Part shown: piece after piece, positions 54,717 through 63,877 of the stretch
How the letters are laid out: each line of letters opens with the position of its first letter
How positions within the stretch are numbered: position 1 is the first letter of the stretch
Source: Shinella zoogloeoides
GTDB lineage: Bacteria > Pseudomonadota > Alphaproteobacteria > Rhizobiales > Rhizobiaceae
Length of the DNA stretch: 64,000 bases
Direction: 5' to 3'
Assembly (NCBI RefSeq): GCF_020883495.1
Contig: NZ_CP086612.1
Coordinates: forward strand, 248,001-312,000
The notes under the pieces: model-generated
Database searches by the model: none
What the model was told of the DNA's origin: nothing
What the model saw: the letters and a program-made list of their open reading frames with translations, nothing else
Position numbers and translations under genes: made by a program

Positions 54717-56135
54717 GATAGCGTCCGTCAAGTTGGTGTAATTTCGGGTGTAGGACCGGGCCGTCATGATCAGGCGGCTCTGGGTGTAATCTGAAGTGTA
54801 GTTTCCTCTTCGATTGTTGGTGGGTTTAGCTCGGCCATTGCCTCGACCTGCATGTATCGGCTCAGGAGCTGCCATTCGTCGTTGGCTTCGAGCAGAACCG
54901 CGCCGATGAGGCGAACGATGCTGTCCTCGTTGGGGAAGATGCCGACGACATCGGCACGGCGCTTGACCTCCTTGTTGAGGCGTTCGAGTGGATTCGTTGA
55001 ATGTAATTTCGTGCGGTGCTGGGCGGGGAAGGCCATGTAGGCCAGCACGTCGGCTTCGGCATTGTCCATGAAGGTACCGAGCTTGGGCCATCTGGCGCGG
55101 AGCTGGTCGGCGACATGCCGCCAGGTCTGCACGGCATTGTCATGGTCGGGCTGGATGAAAGCCTGACGGATCGCGGCGGCGACCATGGTGTGCTGGCCCT
55201 TGGGAACGTAGGCCAGCGCATTGCGTGTCGCATGAACACGGCAGCGCTGCCATGTCGCGCTGAGGATACGGGTAATGGCCGCTTTCAGCCCTTCATGGGC
55301 ATCGGAGATGACCAGCTTGACGCCGGTGAGGCCTCGGCGGACCAGATCACGCAGGAAGCTCGTCCAGAACGGCTCGGCTTCGGAGGGGCCGATGTGCAGG
55401 CCGACAATCTCCCTCTTCCCGTCCGTGTTGACCGCCACCGCGATTATCGCCGCCACCGACACGATGCGACCGCCCTCACGCACCTTCAGATAGGTGGCGT
55501 CGAGCCAGAGGTATGGCCAGTCACCGGAAAGGGGGCGCTTGAGGAAGGCGTTCACCCGCTCGTCGATATCCTTGCACAGCTTGGAGACGGAGGATTTGGA
55601 GATGCCGGTCATGCCCATGGCCTGCACCAGCTCATCGACCTTGCGCGTCGAGACGCCGTTGATCCACGCCTCCTGGATCACGGCCACCAGCGCCTTCTCC
55701 ACCATCTTCCTCGGCTCCAGAAAGCCGGGAAAGTAGGCTCCCTGTCGCATCTTCGGTATCTTCAGGTTCAGCGTGCCGAGCCGGGTGTCGAGCGAGCGGT
55801 CGCGGTAGCCGTTGCGCCATGTCTGGCGGCTGTCGCCACGTTCATAGCGCCCAGCGCCGATCAGGCCATCAACATCGGCTTCCATGATCAGTTGCAGCAC
55901 GCTTTCGGCAATCGTGCGCAGAAAATCGCTATCGCCACTCTTCGCGGCAAGCTCGGAAAGAGCTAATCTGTCGTCGGTCATCGGGGTTCCTTTCGGCTGG
56001 TTGAAGCTTTGCAACTCCACCTTCTCCGACAGGCCCGGTGCCCACCTTGCGCTCAACGAATTCGGCAGCTCATTCTCCACCGCCGTTTCCACCTCAATGC
56101 GCCTCCGAAATTACACCACGTGCGCGGACGCTACC
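54717..56135 (-). mobile_element. IS256-family element, copy 2
   Basis: 1419 bases, the same as the copy at 33466-34884 at every line compared, and in the same orientation. The flanking 8-mers (CGTACAGA left, CTTTCGCC right) do not match, and the two sides belong to different broken genes, so a deletion or recombination followed insertion. Confidence 0.9.
54770..55981 (-). CDS. IS256-family transposase, copy 2
   Basis: 403 residues, the same as the other copy, with intact DDE residues (LWLDATYLK, VISDAHEG, NPLERLNKE). Probably active and able to act in trans on both copies. Confidence 0.92.
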   Translation of the reverse strand: MTDDRLALSELAAKSGDSDFLRTIAESVLQLIMEADVDGLIGAGRYERGDSRQTWRNGYRDRSLDTRLGTLNLKIPKMRQGAYFPGFLEPRKMVEKALVAVIQEAWINGVSTRKVDELVQAMGMTGISKSSVSKLCKDIDERVNAFLKRPLSGDWPYLWLDATYLKVREGGRIVSVAAIIAVAVNTDGKREIVGLHIGPSEAEPFWTSFLRDLVRRGLTGVKLVISDAHEGLKAAITRILSATWQRCRVHATRNALAYVPKGQHTMVAAAIRQAFIQPDHDNAVQTWRHVADQLRARWPKLGTFMDNAEADVLAYMAFPAQHRTKLHSTNPLERLNKEVKRRADVVGIFPNEDSIVRLIGAVLLEANDEWQLLSRYMQVEAMAELNPPTIEEETTLQITPRAA

Positions 56136-56340
56136 CTTTCGCCAGGAACTGAGACGGCTTTTTGACAGAATAAAGTCAGTGCACGGAGAAGGGGCAACGA
56201 TAAACGTTTTTCCCGCCTTGCCGGTCTCTGCGGCGGTGGAACTGGGGCGCGTGTGGATGCCAAAGGCGGATCTGCCAATGATCGTTTTTGACCAGAATCG
56301 GCGTGTCGGTGGTTTCGCATCGGCTCTGCGGATCCAGTGA
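56136..56340 (+). pseudogene. SAVED-domain protein (CBASS effector family), C-terminal fragment
   Basis: 68 codons read from the IS256 edge: [18 protein letters not shown], then [33 protein letters not shown] and [10 protein letters not shown]. The run of FPA-P-x-S-x-A-V-E-L-G-R-x-W and a terminal acidic/aromatic strand is the end of a SAVED domain, which senses cyclic nucleotides in CBASS and some CRISPR systems. The rest, including any nuclease or toxin domain, was removed at the IS. No cyclase gene is present. Confidence 0.65.
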
Positions 56341-56441
56341 CAGGCCGCTGAGCCTATCAAAACAAGCCTCAACTAGCGTGCGCGAACTAGTTGAAGAGGT
56401 TGCTATCTGTGGTAGGTTCTGACGGGGCGAGGTGAGTAGCG

Positions 56442-56928
56442 ATGGCCAAGAACATCGTCGTCTGCTGTGACGGAACTGGCAACGAAATCGGCGTGAACAT
56501 GTCCAATGTTCTCAAGCTGTATAGGATGCTTGAGAAGGACGACGGTCAAATTGTGTATTATGACCCCGGCGTTGGAACCTTGGGTCAACGAAAGACCTGG
56601 GGGAGAATTAGCCAGAACGCAAAAGGCGTTCTGGGGCTAACCACCGGCTATGGCCTGGACGACGACGTGTTGGGCGCCTATCGCTTCTTGGCTGAACATT
56701 ACAGCGAAGGCGACCAGGTATTTCTTTTCGGCTTCAGCCGCGGGGCTTACAGCGTCCGTGTCCTTGGTGGTTTTATTCACCTCCTCGGTCTATTGCGCCC
56801 AGACCAATTGAACTACGTCGGCTATGCGTTCGCCGCTTACAAGCGCGCCGCCATGGATGGGGAGGATCTTTCGGTAGCTTGGCACTTCCGAAGAATTGTC
56901 GGCGGCCAGACGGTACCGATCAAGTTCC
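56442..56928 (+). pseudogene. DUF2235 (Tle1-like alpha/beta hydrolase), N-terminal fragment
   Basis: 162 residues: KNIVVCCDGTGNEIGVNMSN, YYDPGVGTLGQRKTWGRISQ, LDDDVLGAYRFLAEHYSEGD and the nucleophile elbow VFLFGFSRGAYSVRVLGGFI (G-x-S-x-G). DUF2235 proteins include type VI phospholipase effectors and defence-linked hydrolases. The frame is cut at 56929 by an IS3 left end and reads 13 codons into it. The C-terminal half with the other catalytic residues is missing. Confidence 0.8.
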
Positions 56929-56978
56929 TGAACCGCCCCGGCTTTGCCGGAGACCCCAACTCGTGAGAAGTAGGGTCT

Positions 56979-57308
56979 ATGACAAGCAAGACGACGAACA
57001 AATTTTCTTCTGAAGTCCGCGCCCGCGCCGTTCGAATGGTGGCCGATCATGAAGCCGAACATCCTTCCCGGTGGGCGGCTGTATCTTCCATAGCGGCCAA
57101 GATCGGTTGCTCGGCGCATACGCTCAATGAATGGGTGAAGAAGGCCGAGGTCGACAGCGGCAAGCGTGCAGGTTTGCCGAGTGACGTGGCGGAGAAGATA
57201 AAGGCTTTGGAGCGGGAGAACCGGGAGCTTCGTCAGGCGAATGAGATTTTACGCAAGGCCTCTGCGTATTTTGCCCAGGCGGAGCTCGACCGCCCACTGA
57301 AGCGATGA
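56979..57308 (+). CDS. IS3-family OrfA
   Basis: 109 residues: [20 protein letters not shown], helix-turn-helix [20 protein letters not shown], then a leucine-zipper-like [20 protein letters not shown]. Its stop overlaps the orfB start (ATGA). Confidence 0.92.
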   Translation: MTSKTTNKFSSEVRARAVRMVADHEAEHPSRWAAVSSIAAKIGCSAHTLNEWVKKAEVDSGKRAGLPSDVAEKIKALERENRELRQANEILRKASAYFAQAELDRPLKR

Positions 57309-58210
57309 TTTCCTTCATCGATGCACACCGCTCGGTGCTCGGGGTCGAGCCGATCTGCAGGCTGCTGCCGATTGCCCCGTCCACCTACTATGAGGTCGTT
57401 GCCAAACGCACGGACGTGGACCGCCTATCGGCCCGCACCCGACGCGACATGGCCCTGAAGATCGAGATACGCCGGGTGTTCAACGAGAACTTCCAGGTCT
57501 ATGGCGTGCGCAAAGTCTGGCGGCAGTTGCAGCGAGAAGGTTACGACGTTGCCCGCTGCACCGTCGCTCGGCTTATGAGAATGATGGGGCTTCAAGGCGT
57601 CATTCGCGGCAAGCCAGTCAAAACCACCGTGTCGGACAAGTCCGCTCCATGCCCGCTAGACCGGGTGAACCGACAGTTCTTCGCTCCCGCGCCGAACATG
57701 CTGTGGTTATCCGATTTCACCTATGTCGCGACTTGGCAGGGCTTCGTTTACGTGGCCTTCGTCATTGATGCCTTCGCTCGCCGTATCGTGGGTTGGCGGG
57801 CAAGCCGGGCGGCCCATGCGGGCTTTTTGCTTGATGCCCTCGACCAGGCGCTTCATGATCGGCGGCCCGTCAAACGCAGTGGGCTGGTTCATCATTCCGA
57901 CCGCGGCTCGCAATACGTATCCATTCGCTATTCCGAACGGCTGGCGGAGGCAGGCATCGAGCCGTCTGTCGGAAGCGTTGGTGATAGTTACGACAATGCT
58001 CTCGCCGAAACGATCAACGGTCTTTACAAGGCCGAGGTCATCCATCGGCGAGGACCATGGCGCAACTTCGAAGCCGTGGAGTTCGCCACGCTCGAATGGG
58101 TCGATTGGTTCAACAACCGCCGCCTTCTGGAGCCCATCGGCAACATACCGCCAGCCGAGGCCGAAGAACGATACTACGCCATGCTGGACGCACCAGCCAT
58201 GGCCGCATAA
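57305..58210 (+). CDS. IS3-family OrfB (DDE integrase)
   Basis: 301 residues: HTH_21 region ([20 protein letters not shown]), DDE core [40 protein letters not shown] and the late E in [18 protein letters not shown]. It starts by ATGA coupling to orfA rather than by an evident slippery site. Complete. Confidence 0.93.
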   Translation: MISFIDAHRSVLGVEPICRLLPIAPSTYYEVVAKRTDVDRLSARTRRDMALKIEIRRVFNENFQVYGVRKVWRQLQREGYDVARCTVARLMRMMGLQGVIRGKPVKTTVSDKSAPCPLDRVNRQFFAPAPNMLWLSDFTYVATWQGFVYVAFVIDAFARRIVGWRASRAAHAGFLLDALDQALHDRRPVKRSGLVHHSDRGSQYVSIRYSERLAEAGIEPSVGSVGDSYDNALAETINGLYKAEVIHRRGPWRNFEAVEFATLEWVDWFNNRRLLEPIGNIPPAEAEERYYAMLDAPAMAA

Positions 58211-58249
58211 CTTAAGCCAAACGGTCTCCGGTAAAGCCGGGGCGGTTCA

Positions 58250-58630
58250 GGCCAGCAAACCGGGTGGCTCGTTTGCGACGATGGCGCGATGGAATCTGCG
58301 GATTTCATCCACGTCAACGACGTAAGCGACCCGCCTGAGCTCACCCTGATCCACGTGAAGGGCAGCGGTTCCAACAATGCCAATCGGGTGCTTTCCGTTT
58401 CTGACTATGAGGTCGTCGTCGGGCAGGCCATCAAGAATCTGCGCCACATCGATCGTGGGTTGCTAAGAGAAAAGCTGGCAGCGAACGCCGAAGGGGTGCT
58501 CCAGAATGCAGTTTGGTACAATGGACAAAGCCAAGAAAATAGGGAAGCATTGCTCGTAATGCTCGATGGCTTAGGCTCCAACCTGAAAACGAAAGTGGTT
58601 GTGTTTCAGCCGCGTGTCCGTCGTTCTGTC
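58250..58630 (+). pseudogene. Fragment of a possible PD-(D/E)XK-type protein, cut at both ends by IS
   Basis: About 127 codons: GWLVCDDGAMESADFIHV, ELTLIHVKGSGSNNANRVLS, SDYEVVVGQAIKNLRHID, then VMLDGLGSNLKTKVVVFQPR. The pattern E-x-A-D-F-I-H-V ... L-x-L-I-H-V-K-G looks like the acidic and lysine strands of a PD-(D/E)XK nuclease fold. That is a visual judgement only; I do not recognise the family. Both borders are IS3 ends, so neither start nor stop is native. Confidence 0.45.
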
Positions 58631-58648
58631 TGACCTGCCACTGAAGTT

Positions 58649-59578
58649 TCATCCGGCTGCGATTAGAGCCTCGGCGGTTTTTGATACGCCACATGGCGCG
58701 GTGGTAGCAACCGGCGGAAATGCGAAGCTTCCATATTGCGTAGCGTTGGAGCCGGTTGTGGCGATGATCCCTGCATAGTCCGCTGGGGTCTGGTAGCCGA
58801 GCGATGAGTGCGGCCGGAAATTGTTGTAGTCGTCGGCCCATTCCGCAATGGCGCTACGGGCATGATCAAGACCGAAGAACAGGCTCTCGTTGAGCAACTC
58901 ATCGCGCATGCGGCCGTTGAAGCTCTCGACATAGCCGTTTTGCATTGGCTTTCCCGGTGCGATGTAGTGCCACTCGACCTTGTGATCCTTCGACCAGGCG
59001 AGGATGGCATTCGAGGTCAGTTCTGTCCCGTTGTCTGAGACAATCATGCCCGGCTTGCCTCGTCGCTCGATAAGCGTCGTCAGTTCTCGCGCGACGCGGC
59101 GACCGGAGATCGATGTATCCGGGATCGCTGCCAGGCATTCGCGCGTGACGTCGTCAACCACATTGAGGATGCGGAAGCGCCTGCCGCAAGCGAATTGATC
59201 GTGGACGAAATCCAGAGACCAGCGGGCATTGGCCTTTGCTACGACGAGGATCGGCGCACGCGTGCCAACAGCACGACGCCTGGCTTTCCGCTTGCGCACG
59301 GAAAGACCTTCCTCGCGGTAGAGCCGGTAGATGCGATTGACACCGGACGGCTCTCCGTCTCGTCGAAGCAAGATGAACAATCGACGATAGCCGAACCGGC
59401 GACGCTCCTTGGCCAGATCGCGCAACTTCGCTCGCAGCTCGATCTCCGGCGGTCGTGTGGATCGATAGCGGATCGTCTTTCGGTCGGCAGATATGATCTG
59501 GCAGGCCCGCCGTTCCGAAAGCCCCATTGTGACCTTCAGATGCGCGACGGCTTCACGCTTGGCGGCAGGCCCTACCAT
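58649..59578 (-). CDS. IS3-family OrfB (IS407-like)
   Basis: 309 residues: HTH_21 region [23 protein letters not shown] core [40 protein letters not shown] and [20 protein letters not shown]. Complete and probably active. Confidence 0.93.
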   Translation of the reverse strand: MVGPAAKREAVAHLKVTMGLSERRACQIISADRKTIRYRSTRPPEIELRAKLRDLAKERRRFGYRRLFILLRRDGEPSGVNRIYRLYREEGLSVRKRKARRRAVGTRAPILVVAKANARWSLDFVHDQFACGRRFRILNVVDDVTRECLAAIPDTSISGRRVARELTTLIERRGKPGMIVSDNGTELTSNAILAWSKDHKVEWHYIAPGKPMQNGYVESFNGRMRDELLNESLFFGLDHARSAIAEWADDYNNFRPHSSLGYQTPADYAGIIATTGSNATQYGSFAFPPVATTAPCGVSKTAEALIAAG

Positions 59579-59838
59579 TTTTTTCCGAGAAGCTCACGAA
59601 GAGCGGCAACATCCAACATCTGCTCGGCCAGCAGTTTCTTGAGCTTGGCATTCTCGTCCTCAAGCGCCTTCAAACGTTTGGCCTCCGACACCTCCATGCC
59701 GCCGTATTTGGCCTTCCAGTTGTAAAAGGTAGCCTCGGAAATCCCGTGCTTGCGGCAAAGATCAGCGGCCTTAACGCCCGCCTCCTGCTCCTTCAGCACC
59801 CCAATAATCTGCTCTTCCGTAAATCTCTGCTTCTTCAT
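59572..59838 (-). CDS. IS3-family OrfA (IS407-like)
   Basis: 88 residues: [20 protein letters not shown], helix-turn-helix [20 protein letters not shown], zipper [20 protein letters not shown]. Overlaps orfB by seven bases. Confidence 0.93.
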   Translation of the reverse strand: MKKQRFTEEQIIGVLKEQEAGVKAADLCRKHGISEATFYNWKAKYGGMEVSEAKRLKALEDENAKLKKLLAEQMLDVAALRELLGKKW

Positions 59839-59900
59839 AAGTCCGTCCTCAATGGGCCGAACTCTAATCCATTCTGGAGGAAATTCTCAGTGGCAGGTCA

Positions 59901-60352
59901 CCGATGCCGAGCTCGATGCCAACCATAGCCTGGCAGAGATCGCCAAGCGTGTTCCGAAAGCCGTTGTCTGCCTTGTTTCAGCTCTCGCATTCCACGGTCT
60001 GACCGATCAGCTGCCGAGACACGTGTGGCTTGCCATAGGCCGCAAAGATTGGGCGCCAAAACCAGATGGCACACCAATTCGCATCGTGCGTTTCACGGAA
60101 AGCCTGCTCAACGAAAGCGTCGAAACCCATGTCATTGAAGGCGTTCCTGTGAAGGTCTTTGAGATCGCCAAAACAATTGCCGATTGCTTCCGCTATCGCA
60201 GCAAGATCGGCCTTTCTGTGGCGATTGAGGGGCTGCAGGAAGCGCTGCGGCAGCGCAAGACCACGCCCAGCGAAATTGCCAATCAGGCCGAACGTGGTGG
60301 TGTTGGCACCGTGATCCGCCCCTATATCGAGGCACTGACCGCCAATGGCTAA
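59901..60352 (+). pseudogene. abiEi: AbiEi-type antitoxin, N-terminus removed by IS3
   Basis: About 150 codons of the AbiEi family: DAELDANHSLAEIAKRVPKA, CLVSALAFHGLTDQLPRHVW, VETHVIEGVPVKVFEIAKTI and LQEALRQRKTTPSEIANQAE. The winged-helix DNA-binding N-terminus, about 50-70 residues, is lost at 59900, and no start codon with a ribosome-binding site remains. It overlaps the toxin start by 8 bases. Confidence 0.8.
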
Positions 60353-61135
60353 GGAAGTCAGAAATGTTGGCGCCTCGGTGCGCGCCCGCCTGTTGCAACT
60401 CGCCAAGACAAGCGGACAAAGCTTCGATCTGGTCCTGACGCGGTTTGCCCTTGAGCGGTTACTGTTCCGGCTCAGCCGGTCACCCCATGCCGGTCGTTTC
60501 GTGCTGAAGGGCGCCATGCTGATGATGAGCTGGTTCGAGGATCCGCACCGCGGCACGCGCGACCTCGACCTTCTGGGCTTTGGTAATCCCGAACCGGACC
60601 CGATGCTGGAGACATTTCGGGAAATCCTGGCGCAAGAGGTTGACGATGGCGTCATGTTCGATGCCGACACCCTGCGGGTGGATCGCATCCGTGAGGAGCT
60701 GGAATATGGTGGGCTCCGGCTACGGGCGGTCGCTTCGATCAGCGGCGCCCGGATCAACCTGACGATCGACATCGGCTTTGGCGATGCGCTAGAGCCTGGG
60801 GCGGAGATGTTGGACTATCCTTCAATGCTGAATTTCCCAGCGCCACGACTCCGGGCCTATGCGCGGGAGACGGTCATCGCCGAGAAGTTCCAGGCGATGG
60901 TCATGCTCGGGCGTGTGAACAGCCGGATGAAGGACTTCTATGACATCTGGATTCTCAGCAGGTCTTTTGATTTCGATGATGACAGGCTGGCGCGCGCAAT
61001 CGCCGCCACCTTCGAGCGCCGCGAAACGCCGATCCCTGAAGACCTACCGGATGCTTTGACGGATGCTTTTGCTAAGGACGAGCAAAAGCAACGGCAATGG
61101 CGCGCTTTTGTCGAAGGCGTTGCGCACAATCCGGG
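60345..61135 (+). pseudogene. abiEii: AbiEii-type nucleotidyltransferase toxin, C-terminus cut by IS21
   Basis: About 263 residues: FALERLLFRLSRSPHAGRFV, LKGAMLMMSWFEDPHRGTRD followed by LDLLGFG (nucleotidyltransferase G...D-x-D), IADIGFGD-like metal strand LTIDIGFGDAL, and YARETVIAEKFQAMVMLGRV. The frame then runs into the IS21 end at 61136. Family members are about 280-310 residues, so a short C-terminal piece is missing. With its antitoxin also damaged, the pair is probably dead. Confidence 0.8.
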
Positions 61136-61257
61136 TGAGAGCGGCGGTGCAAAAGTCGGCCACGGTAGCGGCGGAATAATCCAGCCGCGGGCGGAGTAAA
61201 ATCCGGCCACCTATTTCCTTTCTGCAATGATCGCAGGAGGGACAGGGGATCTACACC

Positions 61258-62754
61258 GTGGAACTTTATTTGAGGGTTCGCCTGGCTGTTTCGGAAGGGA
61301 TGAAGCAGCGTCAGGCCGCGAAGCATTTCAACATCTCGCGAGAGACCGTGGCCAAGATGTTGGCCTATTCGACACCACCCGGCTATCAGCGTCGATCACC
61401 GATCCGGCGTCCGAAGCTGGATGCGTTTGTTTCGACGATCGAGCATTGGCTCGACGAAGATCTGAAGATGCCGCTAAAGCAACGCCATACTGCCAAGCGT
61501 GTGTTCGACCGCCTGCGTGATGAGTGCGGTTTCACCGGCGGCTACACGATCATCAAGGACTACATACGCGAGCGGGATCAGCGTCGGCAGGAGGTGTTCG
61601 TGCCGTTGTCGCATCCGCCCGGCCATGCGCAGGCCGACTTTGGCGAGGCGACGGTGGTGATCGGCGGCGTCGAGCAAAAGGCGCGTTTCTTCGTGCTGGA
61701 TCTGCCGCATAGCGACGGCTGCTACGTGCGGGCCTATCCTGCGGCGGTGGCCGAGGCCTGGGTCGACGGCCACATCCATGCATTCGCCTTCTTCGGGGCC
61801 GTGCCGCAGTCGATCGTCTATGACAATGACCGTTGCCTGGTGGCCAAGATCCTGCCCGACGGCACACGCAAGCGGGCGGCGTTGTTCAGCGGCTTCCTGT
61901 CCCACTACCTGATCCGGGATCGCTATGGCCGTCCGGGAAAGGGCAACGATAAAGGGAATGTCGAGGGACTCGTCGGTTATGCCCGACGTAATTTTATGGT
62001 GCCGATCCCGCAGTTTGCGACATGGGATGCGTTCAACGCCTTTCTGGAAGAGCAGTGCCGCAAACGCCAGCGCGACAAGCTGCGCGGTGAGAGTGAGACA
62101 ATCGGGGAGCGGCTACAGCGTGATCTGGCGGCCATGCGTCCGTTACCGGCGTCTCCCTTCGATGCCTGCGACCAGGCCAGCGCCAGGGTGACAGCCCAGT
62201 CGCTGGTGCGCTACAAGACCAACGACTATTCCGTACCGGTCGCCTATGGCCATCAGGACGTCTGGGTCCGGGGCTATGTCAATGAGGTGGTGATCGGCTG
62301 CCGCGGCGAGATCATTGCCCGTCATCCGCGATGCTGGGAACGGGAAGACGTCGTCTTCGATCCCGTTCATTATCTGCCGCTGATCGAGCAGAAGATCAAT
62401 GCGCTGGATCAGGCGGCTCCACTCCAGGGCTGGAACCTGCCGGACGAGTTCGCGACGCTGCGCCGCCTGATGGAAGGCCGCATGGCAAAGCATGGCCGAC
62501 GGGAATACGTGCAGGTTCTGCGCCTGCTGGAGAGCTTCGACCTTGCGGACCTGCATGCGGCCGTGAAGCAGGCGATACAGCTCGGTGCGATCGGCTTCGA
62601 TGCGGTCAAGCATCTGATCCTGTGCCGGGTCGAGCGCCGGCCACCGCGGTTGGATCTGTCGATCTATCCCTACCTGCCGCGGGCGACGGTCGAGAAGACC
62701 TCAGCGAAAGCGTATATGCGCCTCCTGTCGTCTGATGCGGGAGAGGCGGCATGA
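61258..62754 (+). CDS. istA: IstA transposase (right IS21 copy)
   Basis: 498 residues, GTG start. N-terminal HTH GMKQRQAAKHFNISRETVAK differs from the left copy; from residue ~71 onward the proteins agree. DDE residues (QADFGEATV, VYDNDRCL, NDKGNVEG) intact. Confidence 0.9.
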   Translation: MELYLRVRLAVSEGMKQRQAAKHFNISRETVAKMLAYSTPPGYQRRSPIRRPKLDAFVSTIEHWLDEDLKMPLKQRHTAKRVFDRLRDECGFTGGYTIIKDYIRERDQRRQEVFVPLSHPPGHAQADFGEATVVIGGVEQKARFFVLDLPHSDGCYVRAYPAAVAEAWVDGHIHAFAFFGAVPQSIVYDNDRCLVAKILPDGTRKRAALFSGFLSHYLIRDRYGRPGKGNDKGNVEGLVGYARRNFMVPIPQFATWDAFNAFLEEQCRKRQRDKLRGESETIGERLQRDLAAMRPLPASPFDACDQASARVTAQSLVRYKTNDYSVPVAYGHQDVWVRGYVNEVVIGCRGEIIARHPRCWEREDVVFDPVHYLPLIEQKINALDQAAPLQGWNLPDEFATLRRLMEGRMAKHGRREYVQVLRLLESFDLADLHAAVKQAIQLGAIGFDAVKHLILCRVERRPPRLDLSIYPYLPRATVEKTSAKAYMRLLSSDAGEAA

Positions 62755-63509
62755 GCACCGAAGCACCCGACATCCTGCTCGCCCACTATCTCAAGACCCT
62801 GAAGCTGCCGACCTTCCAGCGCGAGCACCAGAAGCTGGCCCGGTTATGCGCCACCGAAGGCGTCGATCATGTCGGATACCTGTTCCGGCTTGCCGAACGG
62901 GAGATGATCGAACGGGACCGCCGCAAGGTCGAACGTCGGATCAAGGCGGCTAAATTCCCGATCGTCAAAAGCCTCGACAGCTTCGACTTCACAGCCATCC
63001 CCAAGCTGAACAAGATGCAGGTGCTGGAACTGGCCCGCTGTGAATGGATCGAGCGCCGGGAGAACGTCATTGCGCTGGGCCCGAGCGGCACGGGTAAGAC
63101 GCATGTCGCGCTCGGTCTCGGCCTGGCCGCGTGCCAGAAAGGCCTGTCCGTCGGGTTCACGACAGCGGCCGCCCTGGTCAGCGAGATGATGGAGGCGCGT
63201 GATGAGCGGCGTCTGCTTCGGTTCCAGAAGCAGATGGCAGCCTATAAGCTGCTCATCATCGACGAGCTGGGCTTTGTGCCGCTGTCGAAGACCGGTGCGG
63301 AGTTGCTGTTCGAGCTGATCTCGCAACGCTACGAGCGCGGCGCTACTCTGATCACCAGCAATCTGCCTTTCGATGAATGGACGGAAACCCTGGGGTCCGA
63401 GCGTCTAACTGGCGCCCTGCTCGATCGCATCACCCACCATGTCAACATCCTCGAGATGAACGGCGAAAGCTATCGTCTCGCACAAAGCCGAGCCCGAAAG
63501 GCAGGCTGA
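62751..63509 (+). CDS. istB: IstB helper ATPase (right IS21 copy)
   Basis: 252 residues with Walker A LGPSGTGKTHVALGLG and Walker B LLIIDELGF. Differs from the left copy at three residues in the C-terminal third (G to A, V to I, D to E). Start overlaps istA (ATGA). Confidence 0.9.
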   Translation: MSTEAPDILLAHYLKTLKLPTFQREHQKLARLCATEGVDHVGYLFRLAEREMIERDRRKVERRIKAAKFPIVKSLDSFDFTAIPKLNKMQVLELARCEWIERRENVIALGPSGTGKTHVALGLGLAACQKGLSVGFTTAAALVSEMMEARDERRLLRFQKQMAAYKLLIIDELGFVPLSKTGAELLFELISQRYERGATLITSNLPFDEWTETLGSERLTGALLDRITHHVNILEMNGESYRLAQSRARKAG

Positions 63510-63642
63510 AAACCTCCCGAAAAATCACCACGCCGGCCTGAGACCCCCGCTCGGGCTTAAGCCCTCCCGGCGGTCTCAGACCGGCGCCGCAGTGGCCGAC
63601 TTTTGCTCCGCCCCGTGGCCGGTTTTTACTCCGCCGTTGACA

Positions 63643-63877
63643 CGAGCGCCATGGTGATGATCCGGTCGCGGACAGCGTCGGGGATACGGTTCCACACCCG
63701 TGACGGAGCCGAGTGCCTGTCTTCCAGCCCCTCGACACCGTGGGTCTGAAAACGATCATACCAGCGATAGAAGGTTGGCCGAGGAATGCCGAGCTTGTCG
63801 AGCGTCTGCCTGGCTGGCAGATGAGACCCCTCGACAAGCCGGATGATCTCGAGCTTTTCGGTGGCGGGATATCTCAT
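63643..63877 (-). pseudogene. IS3-family OrfB N-terminal fragment cut by IS21
   Basis: 78 codons from ATG 63877: MRYPATEKLEIIRLVEGSHL, helix-turn-helix KLGIPRPTFYRWYDRFQTHG, then VWNRIPDAVRDRIITMAL, where the IS21 end begins. The DDE core is missing. It overlaps the orfA stop codon and lies in the frame reached by a -1 shift from orfA. Confidence 0.75.

Larger units (their letters stand above)
56929..58249 (+). mobile_element. IS3-family element (IS51-like group)
   Basis: 1321 bases with 27-base terminal repeats differing at one base (both begin TGAACCGCCCCGGCTTT, read inward). It contains orfA and orfB. Left flank DUF2235 gene, right flank an unrelated gene; the 3-base flanks do not match. 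Confidence 0.9.
58631..59900 (-). mobile_element. IS3-family element (IS407-like group)
   Basis: 1270 bases; both ends, read inward, begin TGACCTGCCACTGA. Contains orfA and orfB on the minus strand. The flanks come from different genes and show no 4-base duplication. Confidence 0.85.
61136..63642 (+). mobile_element. IS21-family element, right copy
   Basis: 2507 bases, same length, ends and orientation as the copy at 23815-26321. The middle (about 61467-63196) matches the left copy at every line compared, whereas parts of both outer coding regions differ at many silent and some coding sites. No target duplication. Confidence 0.88.

Noticed and set aside
54717..56135. Inverted pair of IS256 forming a conventional composite transposon
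   Set aside because: Both copies are in the same orientation, and copy 2 lacks a duplication; only the direct-repeat recombination possibility is kept.
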